From: Meconema thalassinum
Lineage: Eukaryota; Arthropoda; Insecta; Orthoptera; Tettigoniidae
NCBI GenBank assembly: GCA_946902985.2
Contig: OX336389.2
Span: 131,289,572 to 131,353,571 of the forward strand
Direction: 5' to 3'
DNA: 64,000 bases
Positions 12,001 to 22,593 of this stretch are shown here, piece by piece; the stretch's first letter is position 1; every line of letters starts with the position of its first letter. The position numbers were made by a program, and so were the translations under genes. The notes under the pieces are model-generated. The model ran no database searches, was not told where the DNA came from, and saw nothing but the letters and a program-made list of their open reading frames with translations.

Positions 12001-12665
12001 GCTGGTAATGGAACATATGTGCTACCACGCAAGGGATTGTACTTATTTATTTTCAATCGTACTCCTTCCACTGCTAACAAAGCCCAATTACTGCCTTTTA
12101 GCTCAGATTCTTCCATTTCCGTAGTTAACTTTGTAAATTGTGTTTCCAAGAAACTACTTAAGTCCGTTTCCAAAAATAGGGCCTGATTTCGTGTTTTAAA
12201 TGCACGATCTGTAATTTCATTGGTAGATGTATGAATGAATCTACATTCAGCCACAAGATTAACTTTTATCGACTTGTGCATTGCTAGTTCTTTCTGCATA
12301 GCTTGTATTATTTGCTGTTTGGACTCTTTAAGGTATGAATTTAAATCCTTGCACGTATCGCAACGAATGAAATAGGATTTAAGTCGACCTTCAAAAGATG
12401 TCTCATATTCAATAAGTCCATTTTTGTCAGGGACCAATGACAGTAGGTAATGTTTTGTAGGCTCTGCCTTTTGTCTTTTAGCTGCCGACACAACATTACA
12501 ACATTCTTCATGACGACGTCCATTGTAGGCATTGTTGAATGTACTACCACAGGTCTTGCACTCATGAAATTCACCACACGATACTTCATGTCGCTTCCTA
12601 TGATAGTCTCGAAGAAAAGTCTTTCCACACTCTTTACACATATAGCTAGGAATGGCTTCTTCCAT
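9033..12665 (-). CDS. Family-B DNA polymerase, protein-primed-like, intact (left arm)
   Basis: Predicted to copy the element's own DNA. The open frame continues upstream to 12686 only from TTG; the first ATG is at 12665, giving 1210 aa. Residues below count from the TTG frame (minus 7 for the ATG start). Two C2H2/C2HC-type fingers lie at 17-63. An OTU-like stretch runs from D245-x2-C248 to H338-Y339. A further Cys/His finger is at 363-389. Exonuclease motifs: ExoI D424-F-E426, ExoII N573...Y577-D578, ExoIII Y717-x3-D721. An HNH/zinc-like insert (C525..C528, VRDHCH, C557, C561) interrupts the exonuclease domain. Polymerase motif A is D817-ANNQYG, B is K958-x3-NAIFG, and C is YMDTDS at 1057-1062. 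The region between A and B is where protein-primed enzymes carry terminal-protein inserts. 137-bp repeats lie upstream. All key residues are present, so it could be functional. Confidence 0.92.
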   Translation of the reverse strand: MEEAIPSYMCKECGKTFLRDYHRKRHEVSCGEFHECKTCGSTFNNAYNGRRHEECCNVVSAAKRQKAEPTKHYLLSLVPDKNGLIEYETSFEGRLKSYFIRCDTCKDLNSYLKESKQQIIQAMQKELAMHKSIKVNLVAECRFIHTSTNEITDRAFKTRNQALFLETDLSSFLETQFTKLTTEMEESELKGSNWALLAVEGVRLKINKYNPLRGSTYVPLPAAIQARKACINPQNFKDERCFMYAILAKLVKTDAKRVSKYKDLENKYDFSVISFPTSLADIPKFEKANNISINVFGLEQDNKLFPLKVVDQELQDHRDLLLLSSSSGQNHYVFIKDFDKLVGHQITHHGHKIYTCKRCFTHFDNRYGQQGIEKLKEHRALCVQHDIARVEMPIKNPIVKFLNVEKMLRIPYVIYADFESILLPYQTCLPNPEASYTVPYQSHVPMSFGIYVKPSPAVEHIKTNLPSQPLIYRGPDAAEKFMDCLISIANEIDRLYSLNVPKALTEDQEAEFQCSETCYLCQKPYTKEDWKVRDHCHITGEYRGSAHNNCNLRCKTRNPVPVFLHNMSGYDANFIVKQLGCTTERVDVIANSKEKYISFTKYVGNVKLRFVDTFRLMPSSLENLVSNLTSYPETDKYFGKENAMLMTRKGVFCYDYIDSWEKLSETCLPPKEAFFNKLSQENVSQEDYEHAKNVWKQFNIKTLGEYSDLYLSSDVLLLADSFETFRNKTLETHRVDAAHFFTSPGLSFEAMLLYPGIELELLQDYDQILLIESGIRGGICQVSHRYAEANNKYMETYDSEKPSQFITYDDANNQYGWAMCHSLPYGGFQWVSPDTVDLEKLKNDDPVGYILDVDVDYPSDLHDLHNDLPFLPECTQPKDSSLKKLIPHLGNRRRYVVHYMALKQALDHGIKLIKIHRVLKFKQRPWLKAYVDFNNNLRKQARNDFQKNLYKLFNNAIFGKTMENIRKRIDIRLVTDSKKAEKLIAKPTFIDRTIYGPNLAAFHMAKRNIVFNKPIYIGMCILDISKTLMYSHHYDVLLPYYGMDNLKLMYMDTDSFIYLVNTPDVYQDKLDFLQHLDTSDYPTNHICYSTSNKKTLGKFKDEACGQIIKAFVGLRAKMYALDINGKEIKKIKGISRGVVKNCISFQDYKDCVMKNNVKRIPMNIIASKQHDISSIRLNKIALCPGDDKRVIDADGIGTHAYGHYSIINHA

Positions 12666-12689
12666 TATGAATGTTGATTTCTGCAAACA

Positions 12690-13250
12690 GCTGCTTACTG
12701 CGTATCACAGGGCTAGAGGTTGGTCGGTGAGACGGTCTTTCACGATGTGAACACCGTGAGAGGTAGTAGTCAACTGGTGATATTCTTGTTAAGGGTCCTC
12801 TAATATACCCCTAGTCTAGACCAACAGCTCTTTACAGCGTATGACAAGGCTGTATACTGGACAGTGAGACGGTCTTTCACGATGTGAACACTGTAACAAG
12901 TAGTAGTCAACTGATTATATACTTGCTAAGGGTTCTCTAATATACAATAGTCAAGACCCACAGCTACTTACTGAGTAGTACAAGGCTGTACAATAGTTGT
13001 TTTAACAGTCTTTCACGATGTGGTCACTGTGAATGGTGGTAGTCAACTGATGATATTCTTGATAAGGGTCCTCTAATGTACCCCTGGTTAAGGGTAACAG
13101 CTGTTCACTGCTTATGACAAGGCTAAAGACTGGTTACTTCAACGGTCTTTCACAATGTAAACACTGTGACAGGTAGTAGTCAACTGAAAATATTCTTATG
13201 GCCTACTCAAGGTTATCAGGTACTTACTGCATATCAAAAGGCTGTACACT
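12690..13250 (-). repeat. 137-bp tandem repeats upstream of polB (left arm)
   Basis: The phrase CGGTCTTTCACGATGTGAAC or a close variant recurs at about 12733, 12870, 13007 and 13142, a period of about 137 bp. The array ends about 25 bp before the polB start. It would form the promoter or 5' untranslated region. A TTTGCAG just before the frame could be a splice acceptor (inference). Mirrored at about 16433-16993. Confidence 0.85.
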
Positions 13251-13475
13251 CATGTGTGTTAGGCACTTTTTCTTGCTAAGGACCCCAATATTCCCTACAC
13301 AAGGCTATACATGTTAGTTCTAAACACTTAGTGGTTAATTGTATATTCAATTTTTGTACAAAGCTTATACAAGCACGTTTTTATGAGGTAAAACTTTGTT
13401 AAATAGCTGCATGCGACACACAAAGTATGTTGCCGCTATCTAGCGGTGACTATGAGAACTACTTGAACGACCAGC

Positions 13476-13928
13476 ATGCTACCTAGCGCTCCATTTCAAC
13501 ACTCGCTCACTGAACGACCAGCATGCTATCTAGCGGTCGATAGCAATACTCCTCAACTACCAGCCTGCTATCTATCGGTCAATATGACAACTCACTCAAC
13601 TACCAACATGCTACATGGCTTTTTTGGTCAGTTTTTTGTTGGCTTATGTTGGCTTTTATTGGCTTTTGTTGGCTTTTGTTGGCTTTTGTTGGCTTTTTGT
13701 TGGCTTTTGTTGGCTTTTGTATTAGCTCTTTTATATTTGCTCTTGTTTGTTGGGAAAGTATGTTGGTCTTGGAAAGTATGTCAGTCCTTTTTTTATGGCT
13801 GTAAAATGCTTACAGCCATGTTTGTAAGCAGCAACAACAACAACACACAATATTCCAAAACAATCCAAAGTACTCTAAGGTTTATCAATGACTCTCAACT
13901 CTTACACTTACCTCTATCCCATGCCTAG
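13476..13928 (+). other. Repeat-derived open frame, leucine-rich (left arm)
   Basis: A 150-codon frame divergent to polB. Its first third is built from a roughly 50-bp repeat (ACCAGCATGCTATCTAGCGG) and its middle from GGCTTTTGTT repeats that translate as hydrophobic CWLLLAF units resembling a membrane helix. No domain is recognisable. It is identical in the other arm only because the arms are identical. I treat it as probably non-coding. Confidence 0.25.
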
Positions 13929-13934
13929 TCAAAA

Positions 13935-14745
13935 ATAGTGTATTTTTCAAATTTTTCAAAAAATATTTGGAAAGTAGGCTATATCATTAAACTAAAAATC
14001 CTAAAAAGACATATGTTAACTCCAACACCTACCTCTATACCATTCTTAGTCCAAAAATAGTGTATTTTTAAATTTTCCAAAAACATATTTCCAAAATGGG
14101 TTATATTTCCAAAATTAAAAAGTTTACAAAAATGTTTGTTTGACAGAAATGAATGGCCTTTACCCCCTCTACCACGGTACCAAGTCCCAGGTCTCTAGGA
14201 CAACAAAAATAAAATTTTGAAAATGGGCTTTATTTCCAAAATTAAGAATTTTACAAACAAGTTTGTCTAACGTAAATCAATGGTCTTTACCCCTTCTATT
14301 CCCATACCAAGTCTCAGGTCACTAGGTCAAGAAAATAATTTTTTTTAAAAATGGTCACTATTTTGGAAACTAGGAATTCTACAAAAAAGTTTGTTTAACA
14401 TAAATGAAAGGTCTCTATCCCCTCTACCGGTAAACCAAGTTACAGGTCTGTAGGACAAAAATGAAAAACGTTCAACTGGGAAAGTAGGCGATTTTTCATA
14501 AAACCAAACATTCTAAAAAGTGTTCTATGGGCTTAAAATAATGGCCTCTATGTCCTTTATTTTTTATATAAAACTTTTTTATTTTTTACATTTTTTTGAA
14601 AAAAGTTCAATTTTGAAATTTTTATATTTTGGAAACTAGAAAGTTTACAAAAATGTTTGTTTGACGTAAATGACTGCCCCTGACCCCATCTACCACCAAA
14701 ATAAATTTCAATTCGCTAGGACAAAAAATAACAGTAGTGGAGTGG
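13935..14745 (+). repeat. 128-bp degenerate tandem repeats next to the centre (left arm)
   Basis: Units contain a phrase like ACAAAAATGTTTGTTTGACG followed by a CCCCCTCTACCA-like phrase and an AGGTCTCTAGGACAA-like phrase. They recur near 14127, 14255, 14380, 14510 and 14650, about 128 bp apart. No coding signal. Mirrored at about 14938-15748. Confidence 0.8.
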
Positions 14746-14756
14746 TGGTGCTTCTA

Positions 14757-14926
14757 ACTCACCCGGCGTTGCTCGGGCGGCGTTCATGTTAATAAGTGGA
14801 TATCTCGCGAACCCATGATCGGAATTTGACATGCAACATATCAAATTATTCAGGCTGACGCTCTCTCGATCATGGGTTCGCAAAGATATCCACAAATTCA
14901 GCGTAGCCGAGCGCCACCGGGTACTT
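14757..14926. other. Centre of the palindrome, imperfect stem and 45-bp spacer
   Basis: The two sides remain inverted copies (GTGGATATCTCGCGAACCCA at 14796 against its near-complement ending at 14893; an ACCCGG...CTCGG block on each side), but with clear mismatches and small indels. About 45 bp (14822-14866) is unpaired. The arms outside this core are almost identical, so the core is markedly more diverged than the rest. Confidence 0.8.
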
Positions 14927-15754
14927 TAGAAGCACCACCACTCCACTACTGTTATTTTTTGTCCTAGCGAATTGAAATTTATTTTGGTGGTAGATGGGGT
15001 CAGGGGCAGTCATTTACGTCAAACAAACATTTTTGTAAACTTTCTAGTTTCCAAAATATAAAAATTTCAAAATTGAACTTTTTTCAAAAAAATGTAAAAA
15101 ATAAAAAAGTTTTATATAAAAAATAAAGGACATAGAGGCCATTATTTTAAGCCCATAGAACACTTTTTAGAATGTTTGGTTTTATGAAAAATCGCCTACT
15201 TTCCCAGTTGAACGTTTTTCATTTTTGTCCTACAGACCTGTAACTTGGTTTACCGGTAGAGGGGATAGAGACCTTTCATTTATGTTAAACAAACTTTTTT
15301 GTAGAATTCCTAGTTTCCAAAATAGTGACCATTTTTAAAAAAAATTATTTTCTTGACCTAGTGACCTGAGACTTGGTATGGGAATAGAAGGGGTAAAGAA
15401 CATTGATTTACGTTAGACAAACTTGTTTGTAAAATTCTTAATTTTGGAAATAAAGCCCATTTTCAAAATTTTATTTTTGTTGTCCTAGAGACCTGGGACT
15501 TGGTACCGTGGTAGAGGGGGTAAAGGCCATTCATTTCTGTCAAACAAACATTTTTGTAAACTTTTTAATTTTGGAAATATAACCCATTTTGGAAATATGT
15601 TTTTGGAAAATTTAAAAATACACTATTTTTGGACTAAGAATGGTATAGAGGTAGGTGTTGGAGTTAACATATGTCTTTTTAGGATTTTTAGTTTAATGAT
15701 ATAGCCTACTTTCCAAATATTTTTTGAAAAATTTGAAAAATACACTATTTTTGA

Positions 15755-16207
15755 CTAGGCATGGGATAGAGGTAAGTGTAAGAGTTGAGAGTCATTGATA
15801 AACCTTAGAGTACTTTGGATTGTTTTGGAATATTGTGTGTTGTTGTTGTTGCTGCTTACAAACATGGCTGTAAGCATTTTACAGCCATAAAAAAAGGACT
15901 GACATACTTTCCAAGACCAACATACTTTCCCAACAAACAAGAGCAAATATAAAAGAGCTAATACAAAAGCCAACAAAAGCCAACAAAAAGCCAACAAAAG
16001 CCAACAAAAGCCAACAAAAGCCAATAAAAGCCAACATAAGCCAACAAAAAACTGACCAAAAAAGCCATGTAGCATGTTGGTAGTTGAGTGAGTTGTCATA
16101 TTGACCGATAGATAGCAGGCTGGTAGTTGAGGAGTATTGCTATCGACCGCTAGATAGCATGCTGGTCGTTCAGTGAGCGAGTGTTGAAATGGAGCGCTAG
16201 GTAGCAT
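15755..16207 (-). other. Repeat-derived open frame, leucine-rich (right arm)
   Basis: Mirror of 13476-13928, unchanged in translation. Probably a by-product of GGCTTTTGTT repeats. Confidence 0.25.
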
Positions 16208-16432
16208 GCTGGTCGTTCAAGTAGTTCTCATAGTCACCGCTAGATAGCGGCAACATACTTTGTGTGTCGCATGCAGCTATTTAACAAAGTTTTACCTCAT
16301 AAAAACGTGCTTGTATAAGCTTTGTACAAAAATTGAATATACAATTAACCACTAAGTGTTTAGAACTAACATGTATAGCCTTGTGTAGGGAATATTGGGG
16401 TCCTTAGCAAGAAAAAGTGCCTAACACACATG

Positions 16433-16993
16433 AGTGTACAGCCTTTTGATATGCAGTAAGTACCTGATAACCTTGAGTAGGCCATAAGAATATTTTCAGT
16501 TGACTACTACCTGTCACAGTGTTTACATTGTGAAAGACCGTTGAAGTAACCAGTCTTTAGCCTTGTCATAAGCAGTGAACAGCTGTTACCCTTAACCAGG
16601 GGTACATTAGAGGACCCTTATCAAGAATATCATCAGTTGACTACCACCATTCACAGTGACCACATCGTGAAAGACTGTTAAAACAACTATTGTACAGCCT
16701 TGTACTACTCAGTAAGTAGCTGTGGGTCTTGACTATTGTATATTAGAGAACCCTTAGCAAGTATATAATCAGTTGACTACTACTTGTTACAGTGTTCACA
16801 TCGTGAAAGACCGTCTCACTGTCCAGTATACAGCCTTGTCATACGCTGTAAAGAGCTGTTGGTCTAGACTAGGGGTATATTAGAGGACCCTTAACAAGAA
16901 TATCACCAGTTGACTACTACCTCTCACGGTGTTCACATCGTGAAAGACCGTCTCACCGACCAACCTCTAGCCCTGTGATACGCAGTAAGCAGC
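16433..16993 (+). repeat. 137-bp tandem repeats upstream of polB (right arm)
   Basis: Mirror of 12690-13250. GTTCACATCGTGAAAGACCG or a close variant recurs about every 137 bp up to the polB start. Confidence 0.85.
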
Positions 16994-17017
16994 TGTTTGC
17001 AGAAATCAACATTCATA

Positions 17018-20000
17018 ATGGAAGAAGCCATTCCTAGCTATATGTGTAAAGAGTGTGGAAAGACTTTTCTTCGAGACTATCATAGGAAGCGACATGAAGT
17101 ATCGTGTGGTGAATTTCATGAGTGCAAGACCTGTGGTAGTACATTCAACAATGCCTACAATGGACGTCGTCATGAAGAATGTTGTAATGTTGTGTCGGCA
17201 GCTAAAAGACAAAAGGCAGAGCCTACAAAACATTACCTACTGTCATTGGTCCCTGACAAAAATGGACTTATTGAATATGAGACATCTTTTGAAGGTCGAC
17301 TTAAATCCTATTTCATTCGTTGCGATACGTGCAAGGATTTAAATTCATACCTTAAAGAGTCCAAACAGCAAATAATACAAGCTATGCAGAAAGAACTAGC
17401 AATGCACAAGTCGATAAAAGTTAATCTTGTGGCTGAATGTAGATTCATTCATACATCTACCAATGAAATTACAGATCGTGCATTTAAAACACGAAATCAG
17501 GCCCTATTTTTGGAAACGGACTTAAGTAGTTTCTTGGAAACACAATTTACAAAGTTAACTACGGAAATGGAAGAATCTGAGCTAAAAGGCAGTAATTGGG
17601 CTTTGTTAGCAGTGGAAGGAGTACGATTGAAAATAAATAAGTACAATCCCTTGCGTGGTAGCACATATGTTCCATTACCAGCAGCTATACAAGCAAGAAA
17701 AGCCTGCATTAATCCTCAAAACTTTAAGGACGAGAGGTGTTTTATGTATGCCATTTTAGCAAAACTGGTTAAAACTGATGCTAAACGCGTTAGTAAATAC
17801 AAGGATCTGGAAAACAAGTATGATTTTTCAGTAATATCATTTCCTACATCGCTAGCTGACATTCCCAAATTTGAAAAAGCCAACAATATATCCATTAATG
17901 TATTTGGATTGGAACAAGACAACAAATTGTTCCCTCTAAAGGTTGTGGATCAAGAGCTGCAAGACCATCGCGACCTCCTTCTGCTAAGTTCATCATCCGG
18001 CCAGAACCACTACGTCTTTATCAAAGATTTTGATAAACTAGTAGGACATCAGATTACTCACCATGGACATAAGATATATACGTGTAAACGGTGTTTTACT
18101 CACTTCGATAATCGATATGGTCAACAAGGAATAGAAAAATTGAAAGAACATAGAGCTTTGTGCGTCCAGCATGACATTGCTAGGGTTGAAATGCCTATTA
18201 AAAACCCCATTGTCAAATTTTTAAACGTGGAAAAAATGCTGAGAATACCTTACGTTATCTATGCTGATTTTGAAAGTATACTGTTACCCTATCAAACATG
18301 TCTACCCAATCCTGAAGCAAGTTATACAGTGCCATACCAGAGTCATGTTCCTATGAGCTTTGGTATATACGTTAAACCCTCACCTGCTGTGGAACACATA
18401 AAGACAAACCTTCCAAGCCAACCTCTTATTTATCGTGGACCTGACGCTGCAGAAAAGTTTATGGACTGTTTGATTTCAATAGCTAATGAAATTGATCGCC
18501 TTTACAGCTTAAATGTTCCAAAGGCTTTAACTGAGGATCAAGAAGCAGAGTTCCAATGTTCTGAAACCTGTTATTTGTGTCAAAAACCGTATACCAAAGA
18601 GGATTGGAAAGTTCGAGACCATTGCCATATTACAGGGGAATACCGTGGAAGTGCTCACAATAACTGTAATTTGAGGTGTAAAACACGTAACCCCGTTCCT
18701 GTATTTCTACATAATATGAGTGGCTACGACGCAAATTTCATTGTAAAGCAATTAGGATGTACTACTGAGAGAGTGGATGTTATCGCTAACTCCAAGGAAA
18801 AATACATTTCCTTCACCAAATATGTAGGAAATGTTAAGCTTAGATTTGTGGACACGTTTCGGTTAATGCCGAGTAGTTTGGAAAACTTAGTTTCCAACTT
18901 AACATCATACCCTGAAACAGACAAGTACTTTGGAAAAGAAAATGCAATGCTCATGACTCGTAAAGGGGTATTTTGTTATGACTACATTGACTCATGGGAA
19001 AAGTTAAGTGAAACGTGTTTACCTCCAAAAGAGGCATTCTTTAACAAATTAAGTCAAGAAAATGTTAGTCAAGAAGACTATGAACATGCCAAAAATGTCT
19101 GGAAACAGTTCAACATTAAAACTCTAGGGGAATATAGTGACCTCTACCTAAGTTCAGATGTACTCCTTCTTGCAGACAGCTTTGAAACGTTTAGAAACAA
19201 AACACTAGAAACACACCGAGTGGATGCTGCACACTTCTTTACTTCGCCTGGTTTAAGTTTCGAGGCAATGCTCCTTTACACAGGCATTGAACTGGAATTG
19301 CTACAGGATTACGATCAGATTCTTTTAATCGAGTCTGGAATACGTGGAGGCATATGCCAGGTGTCTCATCGGTATGCTGAAGCTAACAATAAATACATGG
19401 AAACCTATGATTCTGAGAAACCATCGCAGTTTATTACCTATGATGATGCCAACAACCAATACGGGTGGGCTATGTGCCACTCCCTTCCTTATGGTGGATT
19501 TCAGTGGGTTTCTCCAGATACTGTTGATCTAGAAAAACTATAGAACGACGATCCTGTGGGATACATTCTAGACGTTGATGTTGATTACCCATCTGACCTT
19601 CATGATCTACACAACGATTTACCTTTCCTACCAGAGTGTACACAACCTAAGGATTCGTCTCTGAAAAAACTAATTCCTCATCTTGGAAATCGAAGGCGAT
19701 ATGTTGTTCACTACATGGCATTAAAACAGGCTTTAGATCATGGAATAAAATTGATAAAAATTCATCGTGTGTTAAAGTTTAAACAAAGACCTTGGTTAAA
19801 GGCATACGTTGATTTTAATAACAACCTTCGAAAACAAGCCAGAAATGATTTTCAGAAAAATCTGTACAAATTATTCAACAATGCCATTTTTGGGAAAACA
19901 ATGGAAAATATCCGTAAAAGAATAGACATACGTCTTGTGACTGACAGCAAAAAGGCAGAAAAGCTAATAGCTAAACCAACATTCATCGACAGAACAATTT

Positions 20001-20650
20001 ATGGTCCCAACCTAGCTGCTTTCCACATGGCTAAGCGTAACATTGTATTCAATAAGCCTATATATATTGGAATGTGTATACTGGATATTTCAAAAACTCT
20101 CATGTATTCCCACCACTATGATGTCCTGCTACCCTATTATGGCATGGACAATCTTAAACTCATGTATATGGATACTGACTCGTTCATATATTTGGTTAAC
20201 ACCCCAGATGTATATCAAGACAAGTTGGATTTCCTACAACACCTGGACACATCAGATTATCCTACTAATCACATATGTTACTCTACATCAAACAAGAAAA
20301 CGTTGGGGAAATTTAAAGACGAGGCTTGTGGACAAATTATAAAAGCATTTGTTGGACTTAGAGCTAAAATGTATGCTTTAGACATAAATGGTAAAGAAAT
20401 CAAAAAGATTAAAGGTATTAGCAGAGGTGTTGTCAAAAATTGTATAAGCTTTCAAGATTATAAGGATTGTGTCATGAAAAACAATGTAAAAAGAATACCC
20501 ATGAACATTATCGCTTCTAAACAACATGACATATCATCTATAAGGCTAAACAAAATTGCTTTGTGTCCTGGTGATGATAAAAGAGTGATTGATGCTGATG
20601 GTATAGGTACACATGCCTATGGTCATTACTCAATCATTAACCATGCTTAA
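17018..20650 (+). pseudogene. Family-B DNA polymerase, right-arm copy with one premature stop
   Basis: Same gene as 9033-12665, starting at the ATG at 17018. The frame is interrupted by a single TAG at 19541-19543 where the left copy has AAG (Lys, codon 849 in the TTG-based count). The same frame then stays open to the TAA at 20648. The only other amino-acid change I found is Pro762 to Thr (19280). The stop lies between motif A (817) and motif B (958), so a truncated product would keep the zinc fingers, OTU-like part and exonuclease but lose the fingers and motif C. One nonsense change in an otherwise perfect frame points to very recent loss, readthrough, or a consensus error. Confidence 0.9.
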
Positions 20651-20982
20651 AGAGTTAAGTTATGAATATCAAAATCTTCTGCCTGCAACTAGCAAATACA
20701 TAAAACAAAACAATTTAGGAAATAAAACCATGGCACTACAAAAATAAAAAAAATAGTATTCATAATCAAAAATAAATAAAATAGAAAACAAAATAAAAAC
20801 AACTGTACAATTTATAACAAAAAATAGACTATATATAAAGTGTATTTAAGTGTAAATAGTGTACATGTATTTAAAATAAAAAATATTGTATGGACACTGC
20901 TTGTACATTTTTAATTACTACCCACCTCTCTCCACTCCTAATGCAAAATGAACATGTAAAACACACAAATTGGAAAATCTAT

Positions 20983-21408
20983 GTTTCCATATTGACAAAA
21001 TAGAAAAAACATTGAACTAAAATTTTAAAAACTGTAAATGGGAATTTGGTAAATTGACAAATGTGTAAACAACAAAATGCAAAATCCATGTTTCCATATC
21101 ATGAAATTTAAAAAACTTAAAATTGACATTAAAAAAAACTGAAAATGGGAAATTGGAAAATTGACAAATGTGTAAACAACAAAATGCAAAATCCATGTTT
21201 CCATATTATGAAATTGAACAACTAACAACTGACATTTTGAAAATACTGATAATGGGAAATTGGAAAATTGACAAATATGTAAACAACAAAATGCAAATTC
21301 CATGTTTCCATATTATGAAATTAAAAAACTTTAAACTGCCATTTAAAAAAAAAACTAAAAATGGGAAATTGGAAAATTGACAAATGTGTAAACAACAAAA
21401 TAAAGAAA
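20983..21408 (-). repeat. 107-bp tandem repeat (right arm)
   Basis: Mirror of 8275-8700. Differs only in lengths of A/T runs that I could see. Confidence 0.85.
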
Positions 21409-21764
21409 AAAAACCGGTTGGGGTAGTGATCATGTTGTACAGTAGCCTATAAGACTGGCCTAAGGATAGTTGCATGTGCCCTTATACTTTGTGTGTGAGC
21501 ATTAGCCTTTGGATTAGCTTAAGTTAGGTTTGGTAAAGTTAGGTTTGGTGACGTTAGGTATGTAGCCTTGTAGTTTACTCTTTTCGGAAAATGTAAAATC
21601 TAAAATGAAAAAATCTTAAATTTAAAATGTAAAATCTACAAAAAAATAACATCTAAAATACAAAAAAATCAAAAATGTAAAATGTAACATTTAAAAAATG
21701 TAAAATGAAAAAAATCAAAAATCTAAAATGTTAAAATATAAAATCTTTAAATGAGGTTTCTGTG

Positions 21765-22428
21765 GGTTAGGTTAGGTTAGGTTATAACTAAGTTTATTAT
21801 TTGTGCTCTCTTATTTGCTCTTACATTTTTGCTCTCACTTTGAAGTTTGGTTATGTTAGGTTAGGTTAGGTGTGGTTAGGTTATAACTAAGTTTATTATT
21901 TGTGCTCTTACATTTGCTCTCACTTTTTTCTCATACTTTTTGCTAATTTTTTTTTTCGCTTGCAATTTTAAATTAGGAAGGTTACGTTAGGTTAGGTTAG
22001 GATAGGTTAGGTGAGGTTAGGTTAAGTGAAGTTAGGTTAGGTTATAACTTAGTTTATTATGTGTGCTCTCACATTTGCTCTTACATTTTTGCTCTCACTT
22101 TGAAGTTAGGTTATGTTAGGTTAGGTTAGGTTAGGTTAGGTTAGGTGTGGTTAGGTTATAACTAAGTTTATTATTTGTGCTCTTACATTTGCTCTCATTT
22201 TTTTCTCATACTTTTTGCTAATTTTTTCCGCTTGCAATTTTAAATTAGGTAGGTTACGTTAGGTTAGGTTAGGATAGGTTAGGTGAGGTTAGGTTAGGTG
22301 AAGTTAGGTTAGGTTATAACTTAGTTTAATATGTGTGCTCTCACATTTGCTCTCATATTTGCTTTGACTTTGAAGTTAGGTTAGGATAGGTTAGGTTAGG
22401 TTAGGTTAGGTGAAGTTGGGTTAGGCAG
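21765..22428 (+). repeat. TTAGG-type arrays, right arm
   Basis: Mirror of 7255-7917. GGTTAGGTTAGG blocks read 5'->3' towards the right terminus, so in both arms the G-strand points outward. Confidence 0.8.
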
Positions 22429-22435
22429 AATTGTT

Positions 22436-22593
22436 GAGGTATGAATCAAAAGCCAGCTCCTGTCAGTTTTGCCTCGCAAGGCTGAGTGTACTCCATTCCA
22501 CTCCTGAGACCAGAAATTAAATTTCTTGGCAGAGCCGGGATTCGAACCTCAGGAATGACCTCCAAGAATGCTAGTCACTACACTAAGTGGTTG
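22436..22593 (-). mobile_element. tRNA-derived SINE fragment in right arm
   Basis: Mirror of 7090-7247, with the same truncation point. One insertion therefore preceded the duplication, or was copied from one arm to the other. Confidence 0.7.

Larger units (their letters stand above)
6822..14756 (+). repeat. Left arm of the giant inverted repeat
   Basis: Matches the reverse complement of 14927-22860 with very few differences. I noted single substitutions at 10142, 10403 and 14283, and several one-base homopolymer differences. From terminus to centre it holds: GC-rich direct repeats, a SINE fragment, TTAGG-like arrays, AT-rich blocks, 107-bp repeats, polB, 137-bp repeats, a short leucine-rich frame and 128-bp repeats. 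Confidence 0.93.
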
